This document shows positions 1-8,429 of a DNA stretch of 13,752 nt, one piece after another. Location: the NCBI GenBank assembly GCA_937944175.1, contig CALDZW010000154.1, positions 1 to 13,752 on the forward strand, given 5' to 3'. A program made the translations under genes and the position numbers. Under the pieces are notes generated by a model. It ran no database searches and was not told where the DNA came from. It was given only the letters and a program-made list of their open reading frames with translations. Position 1 is the first letter of the stretch, and each line of letters begins with the position of its first letter. This stretch comes from an uncultured Candidatus Altimarinota bacterium (GTDB taxonomy: Bacteria; Patescibacteriota; Gracilibacteria; BD1-5; UBA6164).

Positions 1-506
1 CTGTTTTCTATGGACTTATTCTTCCTCTTTTATTTGGAACAATATGAAAACTTCAAAAAAGAAGTAATAACCTGCAAGGAGAAACAACCTTACTAGATAA
101 AGACCAATCTAATAATCATGAAGAAGCCACCACCATTGATAACTCTTCCCATATAGTTGCAATAGCCATATTAAACTCACTTACTCAGAAACTACAAGAA
201 AAAAAATTTCATGAGGTCATAAAACAAGTCTGACAAATTAATCTTGATTTTTTGGAAGAACTTGATGATGAAAAAAGAAAAGCATTCTATATAATAGCTG
301 GTGTAGCATATCAAGAGATATGAGAATTAGATAATGCTGAAGTATTCTTTGATAGGTTCTTAACAGAAACATATATAACAGAAAAACTATTCAAAGAGTA
401 TGAGCAAGAATGACTAAATGAAATAGCCATAAAAATGCTCCTCTTAATCAGAGAAGTTGAAGACTTATGATTTCACTTAAAATGAATAAAAAAGACTATA
501 AACTAA
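1..506 (+). CDS. Membrane-anchored protein, possibly TPR-like (3' part only)
   Basis: The frame is open from the left edge (first whole codon at 3) to TAA at 504-506, about 167 codons. The start lies outside the window. It needs TGA as glycine at several positions. The first visible residues (VFYGLILPLLFGTIG) are a hydrophobic stretch fitting a membrane helix, followed by a basic stretch (KLQKRS) and then a polar Asn/Glu/Thr-rich linker. The C-terminal two thirds is helical and charged. One segment (AGVAYQEIGELDNAEVFFDR) resembles a tetratricopeptide repeat in its Ala/Tyr/Gly/Ala spacing, but only one such unit is clear. A cytoplasmic protein-interaction domain tethered to the membrane is therefore plausible, and no enzymatic motif is visible. 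The TPR assignment is an inference. A 250-nt gap separates this gene from the next. Confidence 0.6.
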
Positions 507-756
507 GCAATAACATATAGTCTAAAACACCCATTTCTTGCCCCATATAGAGACTTTATCATTGAATACAATACAATCCTCTTAAAGAGAAAAAGAAGCT
601 AAATAATAGGCTGTAATTTATCTTTTATGGGGCTTTCATTTTTATATTTTTCTGGAGAGAGGTTGGGGATATATGGATTTCATAAAAGAATGTATTTATA
701 TTTCTAAATATTCCACTATACTAACTAAGATTTTATTCTAAAGTAAATAAAAAACT
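507..756. other. 250-nt intergenic region with long-range inverted repeat
   Basis: No convincing gene was found on either strand. An 8-nt inverted repeat, GCCCCATA at 540-547 and TATGGGGC at 626-633, could close a loop of about 78 nt. A smaller inverted pair (AGTCT/AGACT) flanks the left arm. G/C runs are rare in this AT-rich sequence, so the pair stands out, but the loop is too long for a simple intrinsic terminator. The region must contain the end of the upstream transcript and probably the start of the Nudix cluster transcript. I could not identify a promoter with confidence. Confidence 0.35.
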
Positions 757-1215
757 ATGAGAAAACCTCTTTATCATGCTTCTGTATATGGAATTATTAG
801 AAATAATAGTTGAGATGTACTTGTTGCTCAAAGGTGAGAAAAGGCAAGCTGATTTGTATGAAGGTATCAAATCCCTGCTGGTCACATGGATGGACAAGAG
901 ACAGTCTTTGAAGCACTTAAAAGAGAAATATATGAAGAACTTACTATTTGAGTAGAAGAAACAGATGTAGAACTAAAACATACTGTTCACAGGAGATTTG
1001 AAGATGGAAGAGAGTACTTTGATTTTTACTTTGAGGTGAACAGCTATACTTGAAAAGTGCAAATATGAGAGCCTGAAAAATGTTCTGATGTACAATTTGT
1101 TTCACCAAATAAATTAAATGAAATAAAACTTTTACAACATGATAAAATAGCTCTTGAAAATATTGAGAAGCAAATACCTTTTACAGAACTATTTTTAAAA
1201 AATAATCAATATTAA
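757..1215 (+). CDS. Nudix hydrolase
   Basis: 152 residues from ATG to TAA, with seven in-frame TGA codons read as glycine. The Nudix box occupies about residues 42-64: G42, E48, R56-E57 and E60-E61 have the family spacing, with the metal-binding glutamates intact in REIYEE. The glycine usually found after the box glutamates is Thr63 here, a tolerated but less common variation. The surrounding fold also fits: an N-terminal strand (HASVYGIIRN), the loop before the box (YQIPAGHMDG) and a C-terminal strand and helix. Nudix enzymes cleave nucleoside diphosphate derivatives such as oxidised dNTPs, NADH or ADP-ribose. An N-terminus with HASV and GDVLVAQR is also common in the subgroup annotated as IPP-isomerase-like hydrolases. 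The substrate cannot be assigned. It is the first gene of a compact three-gene cluster, with a 19-nt gap to the next. No Shine-Dalgarno sequence precedes the ATG. Confidence 0.88.
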
Positions 1216-1234
1216 ATAACTCCCTCATATCAAT

Positions 1235-1645
1235 ATGAAAACAATTACAATTTGTGGCTCAATGGTATTCTTTGATGAAATCAAAATCCTAGAACAAGAA
1301 TTAAAAAGTTTAGGTTTCAAAGTTTTTACACCAAGTGAAGAGTGAACTGGAACAGATTATTCAAAATTAAATAGAAAGGAACAATCAGATATGAAACAAC
1401 ATTTCATTGATAGGCATTTAGAAAAAATTAGAAATTCTGATGCTATTCTTGTTGCTAATTATACAAAAGGTGATATTAAAGACTATATCTGAGCTAATAC
1501 CTTTTTAGAAATGGCTTTTGCATATGCTTTGAAAAAAAGTACTTATGTACTCAATTCAATACCTGAGCAACCTAATACAGTTGAAATTGAGGGATTAAAA
1601 CCTTTTATATTAAATGGAGACCTAAAGGCTATTAATAATCAATAA
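1235..1645 (+). CDS. Nucleoside 2-deoxyribosyltransferase-fold protein (putative)
   Basis: 136 residues from ATG to TAA, with two in-frame TGA (Gly37 and Gly86). The N-terminus (TITICGSM) is the first strand and nucleotide-loop pattern of the deoxyribosyltransferase/TIR-like Rossmann superfamily. A second pattern, NSDAILVANYTKGDIKDYIG from residue 67 followed by N88 and E92, matches the family segment in which an aspartate strand is followed by G-x-N-T-x-x-E; Glu92 is at the usual catalytic glutamate position. The short length (usually 130-160) is typical. Proteins of this pattern are widespread in CPR bacteria and archaea, mostly uncharacterised. Known members transfer deoxyribose between bases or hydrolyse nucleoside N-glycosidic bonds. 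It sits between a Nudix hydrolase and an SGNH hydrolase, with only 3 nt before the latter, suggesting co-transcription and perhaps nucleotide salvage or clean-up. The precise reaction is unknown. Confidence 0.7.
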
Positions 1646-1648
1646 ATT

Positions 1649-2263
1649 ATGAGAGTAGTAGTATTTTGAGATAGTATTTGTGAGGGCTTTTGGGATTATG
1701 AAACATGAGGCTGGATAAATATTTTGAAAACATATTTATGGAAAAACTATGGATATGATTATATGCTGATAAATTATTGAGTATCAGCATATACAAGTGA
1801 AAACATCCTTAAAATATTCCAACACTTTTTTGATGCCTGCTCAAGAAGAGAACCTTGAAAAGAGAAAGAAAGTATGATTGTTATAGCTATAGGTATAAAT
1901 GACTGCTCTATAATAAAGTCCACATGAAAACCAAGAGTATCAAAAGAACAATTCTCAATGAACATTGAAAGTATTATCAAGCAATGTAAACAAGACAAAT
2001 TAATACAAAGGATAATTCTTGTTTCTAATATTAATGTAGATGAAGATGTAATCAATAGTGATGTTGAATGAGAGCACCTATTTCTCAATAAAAATATACA
2101 AGAATACAATAGCATTCTTCAAAATGCTTGTAAACAAAATAATTTGGAGTTTATAGATATGTTTTGAATTATGGAGAAAGATGATTTAGAGGATTGATTA
2201 CATCCAAACACCAAATGACATAGAAAAATGTTTGAGAAAGTAAGGATATACTTAAAAGTTTAA
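1649..2263 (+). CDS. SGNH/GDSL-type hydrolase
   Basis: 204 residues from ATG to TAA, with nine in-frame TGA codons. Four SGNH blocks are visible: block I is FGDS at residues 6-9 with nucleophile Ser9, block II has Gly44 in NYGVSAYTS, block III is G82-I-N84-D85, and block V is D182-G-L-H185-P. The glycine of GDS (codon 1667-1669) and the glycine in D-G-L-H-P are both encoded by TGA, which supports the recoded reading. There is no signal peptide: the protein begins directly with the first strand (MRVVVFGDS), so it is probably cytoplasmic. The family hydrolyses esters of lipids, acylated sugars or thioesters; the substrate here is unknown. The start lies 3 nt after the preceding stop, so translation is probably coupled. 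This is the last gene of the cluster, and a run of seven T follows the stop without a strong stem. Confidence 0.87.
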
Positions 2264-2322
2264 TTTTTTTAGAAAGAGATACCCTATAGGCAATTCCAAG
2301 CATCATCATTCACCCATACATA

Positions 2323-2347
2323 GGGGGGCTATTCCGGGGGGCTATTC
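2323..2347. repeat. Tandem 13-nt G-rich direct repeat (2 copies)
   Basis: GGGGGGCTATTC occurs twice, at 2323-2334 and 2336-2347, separated by one C, a 13-nt period. Six-G runs are exceptional in this AT-rich window. Two runs alone cannot form an intramolecular G-quadruplex. Function is unknown; a protein-binding site or polymerase slippage product are both possible. Confidence 0.85.
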
Positions 2348-2370
2348 AAGTCAAAAGTTTGCAAAAAAGT

Positions 2371-2398
2371 TTTACGAATTGAAAGATGTTAATATAAT
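2371..2398 (+). promoter_or_regulatory. Promoter for the tRNA-Phe transcript (putative)
   Basis: TTTACG at 2371-2376 and a perfect TATAAT at 2393-2398 are spaced by 16 nt, a good sigma-70-like arrangement. Predicted transcription start is near 2405. It is the best promoter candidate upstream of the tRNA. Confidence 0.55.
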
Positions 2399-2399
2399 A

Positions 2400-2434
2400 A
2401 GTGAGTAGCTCGATAAGGAAATCCTTTATTCACT
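2400..2434 (+). other. Hairpin in the predicted tRNA leader
   Basis: AGTGA at 2400-2404 pairs with TCACT at 2430-2434. Inside, ATAAGG (2413-2418) pairs with CCTTTAT (2423-2429) with one bulged T, leaving a four-base AAAT loop. It lies at or just after the predicted transcription start. It could stabilise or mark the precursor; no known RNA family was recognised. Confidence 0.4.
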
Positions 2435-2493
2435 GTATTTTTAAAGTAAAGCTTCCTACAAGCAAGAAAAACTCAAGTTTACCCTTATTTTTA

Positions 2494-2573
<80 letters not shown>

Positions 2574-2600
2574 TTTTAAAATAACACACAAAAAAAGAAG

Positions 2601-2628
2601 AATAATATCTAAAAATATTATTTTTTTA
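2601..2628 (+). terminator. Intrinsic terminator after tRNA-Phe (putative)
   Basis: AATAATA (2601-2607) and TATTATT (2616-2622) form a 7-bp stem with an 8-nt loop, running directly into a T tract (2621-2627). The stem is all A/T, so it is weak, but position and T-run fit termination of the tRNA transcript. Confidence 0.5.
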
Positions 2629-2638
2629 TTTAAAAAAT

Positions 2639-2845
2639 ATGACTACACCAAAAGTAAAAATCTCTACACAACACAATGCTAGAACAGATACAAATCATTG
2701 AAGATGGGCTGCTGAAGTACATGCTGAAAAACAAATAAAAGAACTTGAGGATGATATTGATGATAAACTCAAAGATTGAGAGCAAGATGCTCTGAAGAGT
2801 GTAGTTTCACATATAATTAGTAAACTCCAATGAAACTCTAAATAG
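2639..2845 (+). CDS. Small charged hypothetical protein (68 aa)
   Basis: The frame runs ATG to TAG with three in-frame TGA codons as glycine, which is why it is invisible under the standard code. The product starts with a polar, probably disordered stretch (TTPKVKISTQHNARTDTNHG). It continues into an amphipathic, acidic helix-like region rich in Glu, Asp and Lys (EKQIKELEDDIDDKLKDGEQ) and a C-terminal helix (SVVSHIISKLQ). There are no cysteines, no membrane segment and no signal peptide. I do not recognise a family. Codon use resembles the neighbours. It lies alone between the tRNA terminator and the convergent permease gene. It could be a small coiled-coil or adaptor protein, or a false open frame. 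The ordered change from polar to heptad-like composition favours a real gene. Confidence 0.5.
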
Positions 2846-2880
2846 CTATCTAAAGCTTAAAGTTTACACTCTCATTAATA

Positions 2881-4440
2881 TTAATTCTTAATACTCTTCT
2901 TACTCTTCAAACTCCACGCAAGCAGTCAGATAACCATGGCTCAGAAGATGAAGAAGAATCATCCATATCAGACTATCTTGAGAATCAATCATCAAAATAC
3001 CAGTCATACTACATTGGCTAGATTTTGAAGAATCTTCATAGGAGCGGCTGATGCATTTGAGTCTACTTCTGTGAGTTTATTCTTGTCAGCATAACTTTTG
3101 TTATATGATTCTAAAAACACAGCTACTGATAAACTCATACATATAGCATATCATATTGAATTAGCTAAGGCTAAAACAAGAAATATCATGAAGTTTACTC
3201 ATTCTCAAAACAATCACATGAGAATAAGTGATGATCCTGATACTGCTAATCAGATATTAGCAATACTATAGGCTCAGACCTTGTCTGCTAGTTTTCAAAA
3301 TAAATCTTGAGTAGCAAATGCAGGAATAGCAATAGCTCAAAGGAGTACATAACTCCATCCTGGTTTGAGTATTTCAAGGAAATCAATCAAAAAAGTTGAA
3401 GCAAATGTATCCCAGAAACCAAATGTCAGTACCATAGAAAATGACCAGTATACTATAAGTGATGTTGATTTTGCATATTTAAGTGTTTCATAAATATCTG
3501 TAAAGCTTGTTTTTGTTTTTGAAATAAGTTCTCATGGGGAGATCATCTTAGATTTCATTGAAACTGGACGCATGAATATATACTTAGTTTTTCAAAGTAC
3601 TTCTTTAAGATCTACTGAACGCACAGTATCATAGAGCTCTCCTGTAGTATCTGTTAGGTTATCAGTAATATCATTTTTAGCTTTCTGAATACCATTTTTG
3701 TCAAAATATACTTTGAATTTTTTAATATCTGATAACTGTACAACCTTTTCTTTTGAATCAAAGAATTTCAATGAAATAAATGCTCCTGCAAAGATAATTG
3801 CTAATATATAAAATATTATGAGCTTTGGATTAAAAGTAAGAATGGTTCATGATATTATCAATCAGAATAATGATCCCACTCAAAAGAATAAGTTGTTTTG
3901 TGCAATGATACTTTGATATTGTGATGGACTGGCATTATTAAGAACATAAGAGAGAAGAGTGATATCATTTACTTCTCTTGTGAATCAATAACACATTGCT
4001 GCTACTACTAACAACAATAAATTAAGTCCTTGTCAGATAAAAATATCAAATACAGTTTCAATAAGAGCAATTCATTCTACTCATTCTCATGCAGCACTTA
4101 CAAACAAATCAGTCACTCAAAAAATGAAATTTGCAAAAATGAGCATTGCAATTACCTGTGAAATTGCTCAAAAAATCAGTAGTGTTCTTGATTTAAAATA
4201 ATATTGTAGTATTCATACTGGAACATCAAACAAAAATGCAAAGAAATTCCCAAGTCATAAAAATATTCACACCATAGCAAGTGAGCCTAACTGCAGTGTA
4301 AAAAAGTACACTGCAGCAAAGTGAAATACCATAGTAGAAAAACTCAACAATCAAACTGATACATTCAAATTGGTTTTTTGATTTGCAGTCAGTCATTCTT
4401 CTATTGAAATAAATGCTCTTTCTTCTCCTCCTTCAGACAT
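2881..4440 (-). CDS. MFS-type permease
   Basis: 519 residues from ATG at 4440-4438 to TAA at 2883-2881, with many TGA glycines, as expected for a membrane protein. After a short charged N-terminus (MSEGGEERAF) come about six hydrophobic helices, a long cytoplasmic-type loop of roughly 100 charged residues (around residues 225-325), and about six more helices, the 6+6 layout of major facilitator transporters. FDVPVGILQYYFKSR between helices 2 and 3 resembles MFS motif A in its Asp, Gly and terminal basic residues. The C-terminus is basic (SLKSKKSIKN), as expected for a cytoplasmic tail. The transported compound cannot be inferred. The central loop is longer than in most MFS proteins. The gene is transcribed alone, converging on the 68-aa frame with 35 nt between stops, and its start region carries a perfect inverted repeat. 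Confidence 0.75.
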
Positions 4441-4447
4441 AAAAAAA

Positions 4448-4470
4448 AGTTATATTATACTAATATAACT
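4448..4470 (-). promoter_or_regulatory. Palindromic operator candidate over the permease promoter
   Basis: AGTTATATTA (4448-4457) and TAATATAACT (4461-4470) are a perfect 10-bp inverted repeat with a 3-nt spacer. On the minus strand a consensus -10 element TATAAT lies inside it (4459-4454). A bound dimeric repressor would cover the promoter. Transcription from this element would begin only about 7 nt before the ATG, nearly leaderless. No good -35 was found at the normal distance. Confidence 0.5.
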
Positions 4471-4514
4471 TTACTATATTTTATGTCATTTTGCAAAAAA
4501 ATGGTGTAATTTTA

Positions 4515-6827
4515 CTATGGTGTATTCTGTAATTTAGGAATTTTATAATAATCAAGAAGATATTTTGCAACATCTGCAAAAATAAACGCACTTGTTGATC
4601 ATCAATAATTATTTGTTCTTGGGCGATGAAGTTTCACAATTACCACAAATTGTGGATCTTGTGCTGGTCAAAATCATGCAAACGAAGCATTTGTTGATCA
4701 TGGTATATATCCACTTTCATATCATCACTTATATGCAATTTGAGACGTTCATGTTTTACCAGCAATAGAATATCAATCTACTTTTCATGTTTTTGCTACT
4801 CAATTATTGACTCAATCAACTAGGGCATTAATCATAATATCAGATGTCTTTTTACTGATAACCCTTCTGACAACTTCTTTATTAAATTCAACAATCTTTC
4901 CATCTTTGTAATCAATTTTTTCTACAATCTTAGGGCGTAGTATCAATCCTCCATTTGCTAATGCTGAATATGCTACTGCCATTTGTAGCTGATTCACACT
5001 CACTCATAATCAATATGACGTGGTATACAATTTTGATTTTGGCCATTTTTCATGATTTCCAAGTGGAAGCACTACTTCTCACTCAAGCATTACATCTGTT
5101 GGATCTCAAAATCAAAATTCTTGCAAGTAGTTGTGTAATAATGATTTTCAAATTTTTTGAACGATGCGCACCATTCAAACATTACATGAGTAATTTAACG
5201 CATGACCAAATGTGTGAAATCATAAACAAGCCGACGAAACATCAGATATCTTAAAACTATCAATATAAAGAGGTCCACTATTTTGATAAAAATCTTCTCT
5301 AGACACCTCTCATGAATCAATTCCAACAGCCATTGTTATAGCTTTCATAATTGATCATGGTTCATACAAGTCACTAATAATAGCATTTCTATAGACCTCT
5401 GCTCAAAAATCATTTTTATACTTATACTTCTTGAGTGCATAGTTTGAAAGCTCAAAACGTTCAGCCTTTCTTAGAAGTATTTTCTTACTATCAAAATAAA
5501 ATTCTTCTCAGTTCTTTGAATCAGAAACTAATACTCCTCTTCATATAAGCTCATTTGCTGGATTTTGATATTGTCTATACTTAACAAGCTCTAATTCATA
5601 AACATCCCCTGGCTTATTTGGATCAAATTTTGGATAATTTGCCATTGAAATTATTTCTCAGTTTTTGGGGTTCATAACTACAATACTTCCTTTGTTTGCT
5701 TTATATTTCTTGACTCATTCCTCCAAAATTTCTTCAACCCTATTTTGAACATTTTTATCAATAGTAGTATAAATAATAGCCCCCTCACGATCAAGGGCCT
5801 TTTTATCAAAATCTATTGGATCAATAGTTCTTCATTTTATATCTTTTCGACTGACTAATTCTCATGCTTCTCCCTTAAGTGTATCATTAAAATATCACTC
5901 TATTCAATAATGTCCCTTTCAACTATTATCAACAAATCCAAGAACCTGAGATGCAATTTTATTCTCTGGATAAAATCTATGAGGGTTAGGAGTTAACACA
6001 ATAAATTTATAAATAGATTCTTCTATATCAATGAAATCTTTCTTTACTGCATCTTGCTCATTTTTTATATCCTCTTTAATAGAGCTTGATTCGTCAATTG
6101 AAAGACGTGAAAGTATTGGAATATATCGTATTTCTCTTTTTCTAACTGCATACACAATTGACTCTTTTGGAAATGATATTATTGGAGAGAGTTTTTGAGC
6201 TACTAGTTCACTATTTTGTATTTCTTCTGGATTTACATAAATATTTCATTCATTAGTATAAATTCATGTAATTTTAAGATTTGCAACATCATCAATTATA
6301 TCCGATTCAAGTCACTCAACTAATAGCACACTAGTAACTTTTTTTTGTGAAATACGTTTTAATAAATATTCTTGCAACTTTTGTTTAATATTTTTTTCTG
6401 TAAATTGAAAATTCTCAAGCTCAATTACTTTCAAAAATTTTAATATGTTGTCTTCACAGTCTTGCTTTGATTGAGAAATACAACTTTCCCTGTATACAAT
6501 ATCACGGAGATATAATACAAGTTTTGCCTTATCTCCTATACTTGTCGGATCAATTGCTAAATCATACAAACGTACACTTGTAGCAAGAATTGAGCCAGCT
6601 CCATTACTTGCAATAATACTTCACCTTGTGACAGGTACTTTAACTTCTCCTATTTGTTGTTCATCTGCTATCTTTTTATAAAAAGTATGATCTAGAACTG
6701 TATAAGAAAACACTTCTCATATTATAATAAAGAATGCTAAAAAAAAAGATACCAACACAAAATAGTGCCTTGGATATGTATCAAATACATTAAAGTATCT
6801 ATCAAAATAAGATTCTTTTCTTTTCAT
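4515..6827 (-). CDS. Penicillin-binding protein, FtsI/PBP2-type transpeptidase
   Basis: 770 residues from ATG at 6827-6825 to TAG at 4517-4515. It crosslinks peptidoglycan by D,D-transpeptidation at the outer membrane face. The N-terminus has a short basic cytoplasmic tail and one membrane helix (around residues 20-42), then a pedestal/dimerisation region of about 200-400 residues. The transpeptidase domain has all three motifs: S492-I-M-K (in EPGSIMK), S547-C-N549 and K691-T-G693. Further landmarks are FGFG, LPLGNHEKW and the LANGG segment after VNQLQMAVAY. The glycine before Ser492 (5357-5355) and the KTG glycine (4751-4749) are encoded by TGA. At 770 residues it is longer than typical FtsI (about 580-600), mostly through a bigger N-terminal region. 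No PASTA repeats are present. The start lies 9 nt after the murL stop in the same frame, so one operon is likely. FtsI (septal) versus PBP2 (elongation) cannot be decided. Confidence 0.93.
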
Positions 6828-6836
6828 TACAGCTGT

Positions 6837-8237
6837 TTATAAAAATTGAGTGAATTTTTCTGGAATTATATGATCATTATAAATTTTTGAAAGTTTATTT
6901 TTTAGTACTTTTTGTTTCTCGAAATCACATGCTTTCTCAATAGTATCTTTATGTTTTTCAAGTATCTTTGGTAGGTTATTTTTTTCTTTTAATATAAGCA
7001 TCTTTGCTGCATATAATGATTCTTCATACGTACCAACACATTCAAATGGTTTATGGTCTCATTTTCCAATAATTTGTAATAGTATTTGTGAAAGAGACTC
7101 ATCATCTAATACATTTTTTCAAAAGATCTCTATCACTTTTTCAAGTCAGAGAGGTCCAGATAGTAATAAGAAAACAAATACGCATTTTTCACATTCTCAG
7201 CACCATAGACTCTGATTTCAAATATTAGTATCTTTATGTATTCTAAAGTTTTTATTACAACTACTAAAAGTAGTGAAATATTGATCCTGAGTTGAAAACA
7301 GCTCAGCTATCTTGTATTCATACATTCAGCGTAGTAATGAAAAATACAAAATACCCTGAGAAACATATCTCTGTAAATATTTATGAACATCTAATTCAAA
7401 TTCAAAGCTTTTTGAGTATTGATGATTAATATTCATTCACTTCCACTCAGTATTTGCTTCTGAAGATGAACGTTCATTACTCAAAATAATATTTGAATAT
7501 CCATAAAGATAACTTGAAAATGCTGCAATAAATGCTATTATTCAAGTAATTGGGACATGTCAGTTAAAGTATCCTTCTTTATTTAAAGTAAAGATTTTAT
7601 TTGAGATATGTCTTTTTACAAAAAATATTTTTTTTCATGAAATATCTGCTGTCTTTTGCTTTATTGAATCCTTCTTTCAAAATACAAATAAATCAACATC
7701 TGTATTAATTCATTCTGATCATCAATGTAGGTCTAATATTGAGTTGCTAACTATTGAATCTTTCCCCCCTCACCATAAAAGTAAACTTTTTTTATTTACA
7801 AAGTTCTTGGAACTGAGGAGATAATTTCTGTTCATCTGCATATTTTCCATATCAACAGTAGCACCTGCATTCTTAAATTTTACTAATCCTTCAGGGTCAA
7901 TTTCATTGGTGATGAAAAATTCTCATAAACCATTTTTATAAAATTTTTCCCAAAATTCCAATTGATCATCTTCTAAATAACCCGAACGCACTTCCAAATT
8001 GACTGTAGGAAATAGTTTATAATAACTTATACCTAGTGCTAAGTGAACTTGAAATAAGAAATTATTCAGTACTGGCAATGTAACTCCTTCAAGGTTTTTT
8101 TCAAATCAGGGTGCCCCAAACTCAATCACTTCTTCAAATGCCTCCAATCATTTATCAAAACTATAATAAAATCTTCCCACATACGTTTCTGGGTCAAAGC
8201 TAAATGTATCAAAAGTAAATGTTTGAAATTCTTGCAC
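6837..8237 (-). CDS. murL: UDP-MurNAc-L-Ala-L-Glu epimerase, MurL-like
   Basis: 466 residues, read from GTG at 8237-8235 to TAA at 6839-6837. No ATG lies between the upstream in-frame stop (8267-8265) and the conserved start of the family, so GTG is the best start. MurL converts the terminal L-Glu of UDP-MurNAc-L-Ala-L-Glu to D-Glu in an ATP-dependent, AMP-forming reaction, replacing glutamate racemase (MurI). Visible landmarks: FSFDPETYVGRFYYSFD near the N-terminus; GGGKDS at 156-161, an N-type ATP-pyrophosphatase loop; NGHVPITGI from 225; SNERSSSEAN around 253-262; NHQYSKSFEFE from 271; an FSSCNKNF segment around 324; WCGECEKC at 345-352, a possible metal site; and KPFECVG from 396. The first glycine of GGGKDS is a TGA codon. 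It directly precedes the transpeptidase gene. The family call relies on remembered motifs and the wall-synthesis neighbour; MurD or MurI are not in the window. Confidence 0.78.
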
Positions 8238-8329
8238 TAAAATTTTAGATATTAGAAATATAATTTAGTAATTTATAAATAACATTTTAATCAAGAAAAA
8301 TAAAATTCCAAAAACATTTTTCAAATTCT

Positions 8330-8357
8330 TTGCAATTAAGAAATATTACTATATACT
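8330..8357 (+). promoter_or_regulatory. rpsO promoter (putative)
   Basis: TTGCAA at 8330-8335 and TATACT at 8352-8357 are separated by 16 nt, a good sigma-70-like pair. Transcription would start near 8364, giving a leader of about 65 nt before the rpsO ATG. Confidence 0.55.
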
Positions 8358-8366
8358 TAGTTCTAG

Positions 8367-8399
8367 TAATTACATCTGGTGTATTTTCTGGAGTAATTA
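8367..8399 (+). promoter_or_regulatory. Stem-loop in the rpsO leader (putative)
   Basis: TAATTAC (8367-8373) and GTAATTA (8393-8399) form a 7-bp stem around a 19-nt loop containing two CTGG motifs. Ribosomal protein S15 represses its own mRNA through leader structures in several bacteria. This hairpin is in the right place for that role, but no known S15-binding class was recognised. Confidence 0.35.
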
Positions 8400-8429
8400 T
8401 ATACATTTTATTACATAAAAATACTTGTT

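Larger units (their letters stand above)
2264..2493. other. Noncoding leader region upstream of the tRNA
   Basis: No gene is visible between the SGNH hydrolase and the tRNA. The stretch holds a T-run just after the stop codon, a G-rich tandem repeat (2323-2347), a promoter-like pair (2371-2398) and a hairpin (2400-2434), each listed separately. If the promoter is used, the tRNA precursor would carry about 90 nt of 5' leader, removed by RNase P. The remaining sequence is AT-rich without further recognisable structure. Confidence 0.5.
8238..8429. other. Divergent intergenic region between murL and rpsO
   Basis: 192 nt of AT-rich DNA holding the start regions of both the wall operon (leftward) and rpsO (rightward). 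The rpsO promoter candidate and leader hairpin are listed separately. I found no convincing promoter pair for the leftward operon. Confidence 0.5.

Noticed and set aside
628..708. 26-codon open frame from the ATG at 627-629
   Set aside because: Short, overlaps the inverted repeat arm, no start context and no recognisable composition.
1774..2115. 113-codon open frame on the minus strand
   Set aside because: It lies wholly inside the SGNH hydrolase gene, which has clear motifs on the plus strand; the antisense product is a low-complexity Leu/Ser/Ile sequence.
3500..3760. Insertion of a separate domain in the permease
   Set aside because: The charged central segment fits the expected loop between helices 6 and 7; it is just longer than usual.
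4955..5254. 99-codon open frame on the plus strand
   Set aside because: Antisense to the transpeptidase domain between the SxN and KTG motifs; no family features.
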